5,414 nt of DNA, taken from Desulfobulbus sp. Its GTDB lineage: Bacteria; Pseudomonadota; Gammaproteobacteria; Burkholderiales; Rhodocyclaceae. Positions 1-5,414 of the stretch are shown piece after piece (position 1 is the stretch's first letter; each line of letters starts with the position of its first letter). The notes under the pieces were generated by a model that saw nothing but the letters and a program-made list of their open reading frames with translations, had not been told where the DNA came from and ran no database searches. Position numbers and translations under genes: made by a program. The stretch spans positions 1 through 5,414 of the forward strand of contig WQUQ01000131.1 in NCBI GenBank assembly GCA_009782025.1. The letters are read 5' to 3'.

Positions 1-1868
1 CCGGCACCGGCATCGTCCATTCGGCCCCGGCCTATGGCCTGGAGGATTTTCAGTCGTGCAAGCAATACGGCATGCACAATGACGACATCCTGACGCCGGT
101 GCAGGGCGATGGCCGCTTCGCCGCCGATCTGCCCTTCTTCGGCGGCCTGAATGTCTGGAAGGCCAATCCGCTGATCGTCGAGAAACTGGCCGAAGTCGGC
201 GCGCTGTTGAAGCACGAAAGCGTCCAGCACAGCTACATGCACTGCTGGCGGCACAAGACGCCGCTGATCTACCGCGCCACCAGCCAGTGGTTCGTGCGCA
301 TGGACGCGCCGGATGTCGACAGCCAGGGGGTCGTCGCTACCGAACCGGCCGGCCACACCCTGCGCGCGGCGGCCTTGCAGGGCGTCGAGGCCACTGCCTT
401 CTACCCGGCCTGGGGTCAGAACCGGCTGCATGCGATGATCGCCAATCGCCCGGACTGGTGCATCTCGCGCCAGCGCAACTGGGGCGTGCCGCTGCCATTT
501 TTTACCCACAAGGCGACGGGCGAATTGCACCCGAACACGCTGGAATTGATGGAAGCCGTCGCCCGCCGCGTCGAACAGGGCGGCATCGAGGCCTGGACGC
601 GGCTGGACGCCGCCGAACTGCTCGGCGAATTTGGCTGCGATCATGCTGGCGATTACGTCAAGACCACCGACATTCTCGATGTCTGGTTCGATTCCGGCGT
701 CACCCACCTGAGCGTGCTGCGCGGCTCGCACGGCGAGTTGCACGCAAACTCACTGCACTGGCCGGCCGACCTCTATCTCGAAGGCTCCGACCAGCATCGC
801 GGCTGGTTCCATTCCTCGCTCCTGACCGGCGCCGCCATCGATGGCCGGGCGCCGTACAAGGCGCTGCTGACGCACGGCTTCGTCGTCGACGGCAAGGGCC
901 GCAAGATGGCCAAATCCGAGGGCAATGTCATCGCGCCGCAGCAGGTTTCCGACAAAATGGGCGCCGACATCCTGCGCCTGTGGACCGCCGCCACCGACTA
1001 CTCCGGCGAACTGTCCATTTCCGACGAAATCCTGAAGCGCGTGGTCGAAGGCTATCGCCGCATCCGCAACACCCTGCGCTTTCTGCTCGCCAATGTCTCC
1101 GATTTCGCCGCCGCCGACAGGCTACCGGTCGAGGAATGGCTGGAAATCGATCGCTACGCGCTGGCCCTGACCCGCCAGTTGCAGGAAAGCTGCCGCGCCG
1201 ACTATGAGCGCTACGAATTCCACCGCGTCGTCCAGGCCCTGCAAACCTTCTGCTCCGAAGATCTGGGCGGCTTCTATCTCGACATCCTGAAAGACCGCCT
1301 CTACACCACGGCGGCCAAGTCGCCCGCCCGCCGTTCGGCGCAATCGGCGCTGTGGCACATCGTCCAGTCCTTCGTCCGCCTGCTCGCCCCGATCGCCGCC
1401 TTCACCGCCGAGGAAGCCTGGGCCGTGCTCGAAGGCGACGCCGACGGCTCGGTGATGTTCCAGCAATGGCACGAGCTGCCCGCGCTGGCCGGCGAAGGCG
1501 AACTGCTGGCGAAATGGGCCATCATCCGCGCCGTGCGCTTTGATGTGACCAAGGCGCTGGAGGCCCGGCGCGAAGCCGGCGAAATCGGCGCGGCGCTGCA
1601 AGCCGCCGTCGAGATTCGCTGCGCCGGAGAAAAATACGACGTCTTGGCCTCGCTCGGCGACGATCTCAAACTCGTCTTCATCTGCTCGGCCACGACGCTG
1701 ATCCGCGACGAGGCGGAGCGAGTCATCGCAACCCCGCTCGACCACGCCAAATGCGAACGCTGCTGGCACGTCCGCCCCGAGGTCGGCGCCGACCCCGCCC
1801 ACCCCGACCTGTGCGGCCGCTGCATCAGCAACCTGGTTGGCGAAGGGGAGGCGAGGCGCTGTGCCTGA
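1..1868 (+). CDS. ileS: Isoleucyl-tRNA synthetase, 3' part (5' end outside window)
   Basis: Class I aminoacyl-tRNA synthetase that charges tRNA(Ile) with isoleucine in the cytoplasm and edits mischarged valine. The reading frame is open from base 3 and gives 621 residues; roughly the first third of the usual ~930-residue protein, including the HIGH motif, lies outside the window. The fragment opens in the CP1 editing domain with [16 protein letters not shown], followed by [27 protein letters not shown] and [17 protein letters not shown] of the catalytic core. The KMSKS loop reads KMAKS (bases 903-917, fragment residues 301-305), a mild variant. The anticodon-binding helical domain follows, then a C-terminal zinc knuckle with Cys584, Cys587, Cys604 and Cys607 (CERCW and CGRC). 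All diagnostic blocks are intact, so the gene appears functional. It is the upstream member of the ileS-lspA-fkpB-ispH cluster, but here 94 bases and a toxin-antitoxin module separate it from lspA. Confidence 0.97.
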   Translation, partial: GTGIVHSAPAYGLEDFQSCKQYGMHNDDILTPVQGDGRFAADLPFFGGLNVWKANPLIVEKLAEVGALLKHESVQHSYMHCWRHKTPLIYRATSQWFVRMDAPDVDSQGVVATEPAGHTLRAAALQGVEATAFYPAWGQNRLHAMIANRPDWCISRQRNWGVPLPFFTHKATGELHPNTLELMEAVARRVEQGGIEAWTRLDAAELLGEFGCDHAGDYVKTTDILDVWFDSGVTHLSVLRGSHGELHANSLHWPADLYLEGSDQHRGWFHSSLLTGAAIDGRAPYKALLTHGFVVDGKGRKMAKSEGNVIAPQQVSDKMGADILRLWTAATDYSGELSISDEILKRVVEGYRRIRNTLRFLLANVSDFAAADRLPVEEWLEIDRYALALTRQLQESCRADYERYEFHRVVQALQTFCSEDLGGFYLDILKDRLYTTAAKSPARRSAQSALWHIVQSFVRLLAPIAAFTAEEAWAVLEGDADGSVMFQQWHELPALAGEGELLAKWAIIRAVRFDVTKALEARREAGEIGAALQAAVEIRCAGEKYDVLASLGDDLKLVFICSATTLIRDEAERVIATPLDHAKCERCWHVRPEVGADPAHPDLCGRCISNLVGEGEARRCA

Positions 1869-1901
1869 GTCCGCCCGCTGACACAGAATCTGAAGCAAAA
1901 A

Positions 1902-1930
1902 GTGGAAAGCGAATAAACCACGTATATACT
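1902..1930 (+). promoter_or_regulatory. Candidate promoter with palindromic operator for vapBC module 1
   Basis: The ileS-vapB gap is AT-rich compared with ileS. TATACT (1925-1930) matches five of six positions of the sigma-70 -10 box. A weak -35 candidate, GTGGAA (1902-1907), lies 17 bases upstream. The -10 box overlaps a perfect 8-base palindrome, GTATATAC (1922-1929), and a partial copy of one half-site, CATAC (1936-1940), follows. AbrB-like VapB antitoxins autorepress by binding short palindromes over their promoters, so an operator role is plausible but inferred. Confidence 0.4.
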
Positions 1931-1962
1931 CCAAACATACACAAGCAATCAGGAGTTCCGTC

Positions 1963-2196
1963 ATGGTTCATACCAATCTGTTCCTGAACAATAAAAATCA
2001 GGCGGTTCGTTTTCACAAATCAGTGGCCTTCGCGCCGGATGTACATGAAGTCACCATTGTTGCGGTGGGCAATACGCGCATCGTGGCGCCCGTTGGCCAT
2101 ACTTGGGATGCGTGGTTTGCCGAGCCGGTAGCGGATGACGCGCTGCTACCCGAACGCGACCAGCCCGCCATGCAGACGCGGGAAACGCTGGCGTGA
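1963..2196 (+). CDS. vapB: VapB-type antitoxin, AbrB/MazE-like (module 1)
   Basis: Antitoxin of a type II toxin-antitoxin pair; it should bind and inhibit the VapC encoded just downstream and, with it, repress their own promoter. The 77-residue protein begins MVHTNLFLNNKNQAVRFHK, the typical swapped-hairpin DNA-binding start of the VagC/MvpA/VapB group (pattern LFxNNxxQAVRxxK), continues with an EVTIVAVGNTRIVAP strand segment, and has the WDAWF plus ERDQP tail that wraps the toxin. Length matches the family. The ATG is supported by AGGAG at 1951-1955, seven bases upstream. The gene lies 94 bases after ileS and 15 bases before its toxin gene, in operon arrangement. Composition is visibly less GC-rich than ileS. 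Family assignment is strong; the regulatory role is from family knowledge. Confidence 0.93.
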   Translation: MVHTNLFLNNKNQAVRFHKSVAFAPDVHEVTIVAVGNTRIVAPVGHTWDAWFAEPVADDALLPERDQPAMQTRETLA

Positions 2197-2211
2197 TGGC
2201 GAGGGTAAAAA

Positions 2212-2610
2212 ATGCAGTACATACTCGACACCAACATTTGCATTTATGTCATCAACCGGCATCCCGCGCATGTGTTGCCTGTTTTCAATGCGCACCACGA
2301 CCTGATGTGCATTTCCGAAGTCACGCGCTTTGAGCTTTTGAGCGGCGCATATAAATCCAGAGCGCCGCATAAGACGCTACAACAAGTCAGCACATTTTGC
2401 GCCATGCTCAAAGTGCTGCCGTTCAACGAAGCCGCATCGGAACACGCCGCGCAAATTCGCGCCATACTGGAACAAAAGGGGCAAACAATCGGCCCTTTCG
2501 ACACGCTTATCGCCGGTCATGCGCGTAGCCTCGCCGCCATTCTGGTCACCAACAACGTGCGCGAATTCGAGCGCGTGGGCGGCTTGCTGATTGAAAATTG
2601 GGCGGTGTGA
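2212..2610 (+). CDS. vapC: VapC toxin, PIN-domain ribonuclease, initiator-tRNA type (module 1)
   Basis: PIN-domain Mg2+-dependent endoribonuclease toxin. The 132-residue protein closely resembles the enteric Shigella/Salmonella VapC (MvpT) group: LDTNICIYVI near the N-terminus, MCISEVTRFELLSGA, GPFDTLIAGHARS and the C-terminal VTNNVREFERVGGL. The expected acidic residues are present: Asp6, Glu41 and Asp97, with Asn114/Asn115 and Glu118 in the fourth site. Enteric members cleave initiator tRNA(fMet) in the anticodon stem-loop; the same target here is inferred from similarity. The ATG is preceded by GAGGG (2201-2205). It follows vapB by 15 bases, as in a normal vapBC operon. GC content is low for the window (29 of 60 bases in 2221-2280, against 44 of 60 in an ileS stretch, 1381-1440), which fits acquisition by transfer. 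No truncation or missing catalytic residue is seen. Confidence 0.94.
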   Translation: MQYILDTNICIYVINRHPAHVLPVFNAHHDLMCISEVTRFELLSGAYKSRAPHKTLQQVSTFCAMLKVLPFNEAASEHAAQIRAILEQKGQTIGPFDTLIAGHARSLAAILVTNNVREFERVGGLLIENWAV

Positions 2611-2611
2611 C

Positions 2612-2690
2612 GTAGATGGACCGGCGGGATCGAAATCCAGCTCCATCGCACCAGGCTGGAATGGCGCTTGCGCTCCATTCCGGCATCTAC
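2612..2690. repeat. REP-doublet-like (BIME/REPIN-like) structured intergenic element
   Basis: This 79-base element fills most of the vapC-lspA gap. Its outer ends form an inverted repeat: GTAGATG (2612-2618) with CATCTAC (2684-2690), extended by CCGG (2621-2624) and CCGG (2680-2683) with a two-base bulge. Inside the right end is a hairpin of GGAATGG (2658-2664) and CCATTCC (2675-2681) around a GCGC-containing loop; inside the left end is a weaker hairpin, GGAT (2627-2630) and ATCC (2635-2638) around CGAA. Each end thus reads, from outside inward, GTAG followed by a hairpin, the arrangement of REP sequences mobilised by RAYT transposases, here as an inverted pair. Only one copy is visible, so its repeated nature is inferred. 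Confidence 0.45.
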
Positions 2691-2725
2691 TCTGACCCAC
2701 AAGCTTTCATTAAGGGATTCACCGC

Positions 2726-3226
2726 ATGAACCGCACCAAAGCCGCCCGCTGGTACAGCCTCGCCGCACTGGTCATCGTCCTCGACCAGATCAGCAAATGG
2801 GTCGTCCTGGGCCACATCGGCTACGGCGAAAGCATCACCGTCGCGCCCTTCTGGAACTGGGTGCTGACCTTCAACTCCGGCGCGGCCTTCAGCTTTCTCG
2901 CCGACCAGCCCGGCTGGCAACGCTGGTTCTTCACCCTGCTGGCGCTGGCCGTGTCCGCCTGGATCGCCGTCATGCTGCGCCGCCACCCGGAACGCCGGCT
3001 CGCCTCGCTAGCGCTCGCCCTGATCCTCGGCGGTGCGCTGGGCAACGTCATCGACCGCCTGCGCTTCGGGGCCGTCGTCGATTTCATCCAGTGGCACGCC
3101 GCCGGCTATTACTGGCCGGCCTTCAACATCGCCGACGCGGCCATCACCGTCGGCGCGGTTCTTCTCGTCATCGAACAGTTGCTGGCTGGCCGGCGTAAAG
3201 CTGATTTGCAACCGCATCAAAAATGA
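2726..3226 (+). CDS. lspA: Lipoprotein signal peptidase (signal peptidase II)
   Basis: Inner-membrane aspartyl protease that removes signal peptides from diacylglyceryl-modified prolipoproteins after Lgt and before Lnt. The protein has 166 residues, the usual size, with four predicted membrane segments at about residues 9-28, 66-84, 92-110 and 133-153. Conserved blocks are DQISKW (20-25), FNSGAAFSF (49-57), GNVIDRLRFGAVVDF (106-120) and FNIADAAI (133-140); the catalytic aspartates are Asp119 and Asp137. The ATG has AAGGGA (2712-2717) eight bases upstream. In many proteobacteria lspA directly follows ileS; here a vapBC pair and a REP-like element lie between them, and a second vapBC pair follows 37 bases downstream. 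No convincing promoter was found between 2611 and 2725, so expression probably depends on read-through from ileS and/or vapBC. All active-site features are intact. Confidence 0.97.
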   Translation: MNRTKAARWYSLAALVIVLDQISKWVVLGHIGYGESITVAPFWNWVLTFNSGAAFSFLADQPGWQRWFFTLLALAVSAWIAVMLRRHPERRLASLALALILGGALGNVIDRLRFGAVVDFIQWHAAGYYWPAFNIADAAITVGAVLLVIEQLLAGRRKADLQPHQK

Positions 3227-3234
3227 TGTTAAAT
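3206..3234 (+). promoter_or_regulatory. Candidate promoter and operator for vapBC module 2, within the lspA 3' end
   Basis: TTGCAA (3206-3211, four of six matches to -35) and TTAAAT (3229-3234, four of six matches to -10) are separated by exactly 17 bases. The spacer contains the inverted repeat CATCA (3215-3219) / TGATG (3224-3228) around AAAA, placed where a toxin-antitoxin complex could block RNA polymerase. The -35 box and left repeat arm lie inside the end of lspA. The match is modest and the functional reading is inference. Confidence 0.3.
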
Positions 3235-3263
3235 TTCACCCATTCAGATGACAGGGGCTGGTC

Positions 3264-3467
3264 ATGAGAACGACGGTAACGATTGATGATGTGCTGTATG
3301 AAAAGGCGCTGGAATTGGCGGACTCAACGATGGATAAAACCGATTTGTTCCGGGAGGCCGTCAAAACCTTCGTGCAGGTACAGGCGGCAAAGCGGCTTGC
3401 TGCTCTGGGCGGGGCGGCGCCCGAAATGCAGGACATTCCCCGCCGCCGGGAGGAGGCTGAATGCTGA
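3264..3467 (+). CDS. vapB: VapB-family antitoxin, VapB/DUF2191 type (module 2)
   Basis: Antitoxin of a second type II pair. The 67-residue protein starts [19 protein letters not shown], the characteristic N-terminal strand plus helix of the VapB_antitoxin (formerly DUF2191) family, predicted to form a ribbon-helix-helix-like DNA-binding dimer. The next part ([25 protein letters not shown]) matches the family's second helix region, and the charged C-terminal tail (PRRREEAEC) is the likely toxin-binding arm. This family is unrelated in fold to the AbrB-like VapB of module 1. The ATG has only a weak AGGGG (3253-3257) ribosome-binding site. The stop overlaps the start of the toxin gene by seven bases (ATGCTGA, 3461-3467), the typical coupled vapBC layout. 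Specific pairing with the downstream VapC is inferred from this overlap. Confidence 0.9.
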   Translation: MRTTVTIDDVLYEKALELADSTMDKTDLFREAVKTFVQVQAAKRLAALGGAAPEMQDIPRRREEAEC

Positions 3468-3844
3468 ATGGCGTTCTGGCTGACACCTCGATATGGGTCG
3501 GTCATTTCCGCCGCCCCGACACGGTACTGGTTGATTTACTGCAAGCCAATCGCGTGCTGATGCACCCGCTGATCGTTGGCGAAATCGCCTGTGGAACACC
3601 ACCTGATCGGGTACAAACCCTGTCCGGCCTGCGCCTTTTGCAGCAGGCGCAACAGGCCAGCATTCATGAAGTCACGGATTTCATCGAGCGCGAGAGCCTG
3701 TTTGGTTCCGGCTGTGGTTTGGTGGACGTGCTGCTGCTGGCTTCCGCGCTGATAACGCCAGGCGTGGAGCTGTGGACGCTGGACAAGCGGCTGGGCAAAC
3801 TGGCCGAGCGCTTTGACGTGATGTACCGGCCTATTCTGCACTGA
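3461..3844 (+). CDS. vapC: VapC-type PIN-domain toxin (module 2)
   Basis: Predicted ribonuclease toxin of 127 residues with a full PIN-domain active site: Asp8 in [11 protein letters not shown], Glu41 in IVGEIACG, Asp89 in [12 protein letters not shown] and Asp108 in LWTLDKRL. The DTSIW start and the WTLDKRL end place it in a different VapC subgroup from the module 1 toxin, which has DTNICIY and TNNVREF. Its RNA target cannot be told from sequence. Translation should be strong and coupled: GGGAGGAGG (3448-3456) lies just upstream of the ATG and the start overlaps the vapB stop. Its stop is 23 bases before fkpB, so transcripts from the module probably run into fkpB-ispH. Composition (about 63% GC in 3601-3660) is nearer to the host than that of module 1. 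Confidence 0.92.
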   Translation: MLNGVLADTSIWVGHFRRPDTVLVDLLQANRVLMHPLIVGEIACGTPPDRVQTLSGLRLLQQAQQASIHEVTDFIERESLFGSGCGLVDVLLLASALITPGVELWTLDKRLGKLAERFDVMYRPILH

Positions 3845-3867
3845 GCCGCCACCAGCGCCCCTCCCCA

Positions 3868-4296
3868 ATGACCACCGTCCGCTCCGACAGCTACCTGACG
3901 CTGCACTACCGCATCACCACCCTCGACGGCGAGGAATTTCTCTCCACTTTCGACATGAGTCCGGCCACCCTGCAAATGGGCGGCGGGCAACTGGTCGACA
4001 CGCTCGAATCCGCGCTGATCGGCCTGCCGGCGGGCGAGCGTTTCGTTTTTGAACTCGAACCCGACGCCGCCTTCGGCCAGCGCAACCCGCGCCTCATCGA
4101 GCGCATCGCCCGCGCCAGCCTGCCGGACGGCATGGAACTCAAGGCAAATTCCGTCGTCGAATTCACCGCTCCGCATGGCGGCAGCTTCGCCGGTTTTCTG
4201 CGCGAACTGGAGGCGACGCACGCCCTCTTCGACTTCAACCACCCGCTGGCCGGCAAGAGCATCCGCTTCGAGGTGGAAATCATCGGGATCATGTAA
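3868..4296 (+). CDS. fkpB: FKBP-type peptidyl-prolyl cis-trans isomerase, FkpB/SlpA type
   Basis: Cytoplasmic FKBP-like proline isomerase and chaperone of the SlpA subfamily. The 142-residue protein shows the SlpA layout: an N-terminal FKBP half with LTLHYRITTLDGEEF (10-24), GGGQLVDTLESALIGLPAGE (38-57) and LEPDAAFG (63-70), an inserted flap (IF) domain at roughly residues 72-120, and the C-terminal signature DFNHPLAGKSIRFEVEI (122-138) that completes the FKBP fold. Length agrees with E. coli FkpB (149). The start follows from the protein alignment pattern; no in-frame ATG lies between it and the upstream gene. There is no purine-rich ribosome-binding site in the pyrimidine-rich 23-base gap after vapC, so translation may be re-initiated from vapC or be leaderless-like. 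The gene abuts ispH, its usual neighbour. Confidence 0.95.
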   Translation: MTTVRSDSYLTLHYRITTLDGEEFLSTFDMSPATLQMGGGQLVDTLESALIGLPAGERFVFELEPDAAFGQRNPRLIERIARASLPDGMELKANSVVEFTAPHGGSFAGFLRELEATHALFDFNHPLAGKSIRFEVEIIGIM

Positions 4297-5217
4297 ATGC
4301 AAATCGTCCTTGCCAACCCGCGCGGCTTCTGCGCCGGCGTCGAGCGCGCCATCGCCATCGTCGAGCGGGCGCTGGAAAAATTCGGCGCGCCCATCTACGT
4401 CCGCCACGAAATCGTGCATAACCGTTTCGTCTGCGACGACTTGCGCGCCAAGGGCGCCGTGTTCATCGACGAACTCGACCAGGCGCCGCCCGGCAGCACC
4501 GTGATCTTCAGCGCCCACGGCGTCTCCAGGGCCGTGCGCGACGAAGCGGCGCGGCGCGGCCTCAAGGTGTTCGACGCCACCTGCCCGCTGGTCACCAAGG
4601 TGCACATCGAAGTCGGCAAAATGCGCAAGGAAGCGCGCGAAGTCATCATGATCGGCCACCGGGGCCACCCCGAAGTCGAAGGCACGATGGGCCAGAGCGA
4701 AGGCGGCATGTATCTGGTCGAAACCGCCGCCGATGTCGAGCGCCTCGCCGTGCGCCATCCCGATCGACTCTCCTTCGTCACCCAGACCACCCTCTCGGTC
4801 GACGACGCCAGCGCCGTCATCGCCGCGCTGCGCGCCCGCTTCCCGGCCATCCAGGGGCCGAAGAAGAACGACATCTGCTACGCCACCCAGAACCGCCAGG
4901 ACGCCGTCAAGGCGCTGGCCGGCGAATGCGACCTGGTCATCGTCGTCGGCAGCCCGAACAGTTCCAATTCGCGGCGCTTGAAGGAAGTGGCCGCGGGGCG
5001 CGGGGTCGATGCTTACCTGATCGACGGCGCGACTGAAATCAATCCGGCCTGGTTGGCCGGCAAGCAAAATATCGGCGTGACGGCGGGCGCATCGGCGCCG
5101 GAGATTCTGGTGCAAGAGGTCGCTTCCCGTCTCAGGGAATTGACCCGCGCCGAGGTCAGACAATTGCGGGGCGCCGCAGAGGGGGTATCTTTCCCCCTGC
5201 CCAAGGAACTGACCTGA
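4297..5217 (+). CDS. ispH: 4-hydroxy-3-methylbut-2-enyl diphosphate reductase
   Basis: [4Fe-4S] enzyme that converts HMBPP to isopentenyl and dimethylallyl diphosphate, the last step of the MEP (non-mevalonate) isoprenoid pathway. The 306-residue protein has all three cluster cysteines: Cys12 ([12 protein letters not shown]), Cys96 ([11 protein letters not shown]) and Cys194 ([11 protein letters not shown]). The substrate-site residues His41, His74, His124 and the catalytic Glu126 ([11 protein letters not shown]) are present, as are TQTTLS (162-167) and the [10 protein letters not shown] block. The C-terminal [10 protein letters not shown] motif is complete. The ATG follows the fkpB stop directly (TAA-ATG), and GGGA (4285-4288) inside fkpB can act as its ribosome-binding site, so the two genes are translationally coupled. 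It is the last gene seen in the operon. Formerly named lytB. Confidence 0.98.
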   Translation: MQIVLANPRGFCAGVERAIAIVERALEKFGAPIYVRHEIVHNRFVCDDLRAKGAVFIDELDQAPPGSTVIFSAHGVSRAVRDEAARRGLKVFDATCPLVTKVHIEVGKMRKEAREVIMIGHRGHPEVEGTMGQSEGGMYLVETAADVERLAVRHPDRLSFVTQTTLSVDDASAVIAALRARFPAIQGPKKNDICYATQNRQDAVKALAGECDLVIVVGSPNSSNSRRLKEVAAGRGVDAYLIDGATEINPAWLAGKQNIGVTAGASAPEILVQEVASRLRELTRAEVRQLRGAAEGVSFPLPKELT

Positions 5218-5309
5218 CGCCTCATTCCATTTTTAGAGCGGTTTTGATTCAAATGCTGACATTTTTCTGAACGCCATGCGCAACTTCAAGCGCCGCTTCC
5301 CCTCCCTGG

Positions 5310-5334
5310 CCCTCCCCCGCCAAGCGGGGGAGGG
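5310..5334. repeat. Perfect GC-rich stem-loop inside the MITE-like element
   Basis: An 11-base perfect stem (CCCTCCCCCGC with GCGGGGGAGGG) closes a CAA loop. It would be a very stable RNA hairpin about 93 bases after the ispH stop. It lacks a following T-run on the + strand, so it is not a canonical intrinsic terminator, although it could slow polymerase or protect the mRNA 3' end. This kind of C-run/G-run hairpin is common in dispersed proteobacterial intergenic repeats. Confidence 0.6.
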
Positions 5335-5343
5335 AATCTCGCT

Positions 5344-5367
5344 CCTTCCCCCGCGCGCGGGGGAAGG
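5344..5367. repeat. Perfect 24-base GC palindrome inside the MITE-like element
   Basis: CCTTCCCCCGCG (5344-5355) is followed without any loop by its exact reverse complement (5356-5367). Its CTTCCCCC/GGGGGAAG arms echo the neighbouring hairpin at 5310-5334, suggesting internal duplication of one hairpin type. The flanks CTTCCCC (5295-5301) and GGGGAAG (5377-5383) can pair outside it to give a larger cruciform-like structure. No T-run follows, so it is not a standard terminator. Confidence 0.6.
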
Positions 5368-5414
5368 TTGGGATGGGGGGGAAGTGCAACCACTTGAAGC
5401 GAAATTGCTCTAAA

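Larger units (their letters stand above)
5232..5414. repeat. MITE-like non-coding element with terminal inverted repeats (right end at window edge)
   Basis: Directly downstream of ispH the sequence TTTAGAGC (5232-5239) is matched by GCTCTAAA (5407-5414) at the window end. The match extends inward imperfectly over about 25 bases (left arm through TTCAA near 5248-5252, right arm from TTGAA near 5394-5398). No open reading frame of note lies inside. The core holds two strong hairpins: CCCTCCCCCGC / GCGGGGGAGGG (5310-5320 and 5324-5334, loop CAA) and a perfect 24-base palindrome at 5344-5367 whose left half is CCTTCCCCCGCG. A further nested inverted repeat is CTTCAAG (5284-5290) / CTTGAAG (5393-5399). 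Small size, inverted termini and lack of coding capacity fit a miniature inverted-repeat element; the true right boundary and any target duplication cannot be seen. Confidence 0.5.

Noticed and set aside
903..917. KMAKS instead of KMSKS in IleS as a sign of a broken enzyme
   Set aside because: The flanking residues are conserved, both catalytic lysines remain, and the substitution is conservative and tolerated in this loop; the rest of the protein is intact.
287..1207. A 306-codon + strand frame inside ileS
   Set aside because: It is a shifted reading of ileS, Arg/Pro/Gly-rich with no domain signature, while the ileS frame carries all expected motifs.
1878..1883. CTGACA as the -35 box of the first vapBC promoter
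   Set aside because: It matches the consensus well, but the base stretch 17 bases downstream (AGTGGA) is no -10 box, and TATACT is 41 bases away, too far.
1122..1964. A 280-codon open frame on the - strand across the ileS 3' end
   Set aside because: It is antisense to the conserved anticodon-binding and zinc-knuckle regions of IleS and shows no recognisable domain.
2611..2725. A dedicated lspA promoter in the vapC-lspA gap
   Set aside because: No -35/-10 pair with acceptable spacing was found; the region is mostly taken up by inverted repeats.
3664..5163. A very long open frame (499 codons) on the - strand across vapC, fkpB and ispH
   Set aside because: It runs antisense to three clearly conserved genes, has low-complexity composition rich in Ala, Gly, Asp and Val, and is the expected artefact of GC-rich codon bias on the opposite strand.
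5310..5367. Rho-independent terminator of the ispH operon
   Set aside because: The hairpins are strong but neither is followed by a T-run on the + strand; they fit a repeat element better than a canonical terminator.

Overview
The window shows a GC-rich betaproteobacterial chromosome segment. The gene order ileS-lspA-fkpB-ispH is a classic proteobacterial housekeeping cluster, and the protein sequences look like those of Rhodocyclales or close relatives; that placement is a judgement from sequence style, not a search. All six complete genes and the one partial gene lie on the + strand. No rRNA, tRNA or CRISPR array is visible.

Layout: (1) 1-1868, the 3' two-thirds of ileS (isoleucyl-tRNA synthetase), entering from the left edge. 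(2) 1963-2610, a vapBC toxin-antitoxin pair with an AbrB/MazE-like VapB and a PIN-domain VapC of the enteric (MvpT, initiator-tRNA-cleaving) type, preceded by a short AT-rich promoter/operator region. (3) 2612-2690, a structured intergenic element that begins with GTAG and ends with CTAC and carries two inward hairpins, resembling a REP doublet (BIME/REPIN). (4) 2726-3226, lspA (lipoprotein signal peptidase). (5) 3264-3844, a second, unrelated vapBC pair with a different antitoxin fold family and a different VapC subgroup. (6) 3868-4296, fkpB/slpA (FKBP-type peptidyl-prolyl isomerase), and 4297-5217, ispH (last enzyme of the MEP isoprenoid pathway). (7) 5232-5414, a non-coding element with TTTAGAGC/GCTCTAAA ends and strong internal GC hairpins, which looks like a miniature inverted-repeat element.

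The housekeeping genes serve translation (ileS), lipoprotein maturation at the inner membrane (lspA), protein folding (fkpB) and isoprenoid synthesis (ispH). The main peculiarity is that two non-homologous VapBC modules occupy two successive junctions of this essential cluster, one on each side of lspA, in the same direction as the operon. The first module and its flanks are clearly less GC-rich than ileS, which fits horizontal acquisition. Each toxin gene lies directly upstream of an essential or conserved gene, so read-through from the toxin-antitoxin promoters could feed lspA and fkpB-ispH. No individual gene family is new; the arrangement and the two small repeat elements are the points worth checking.
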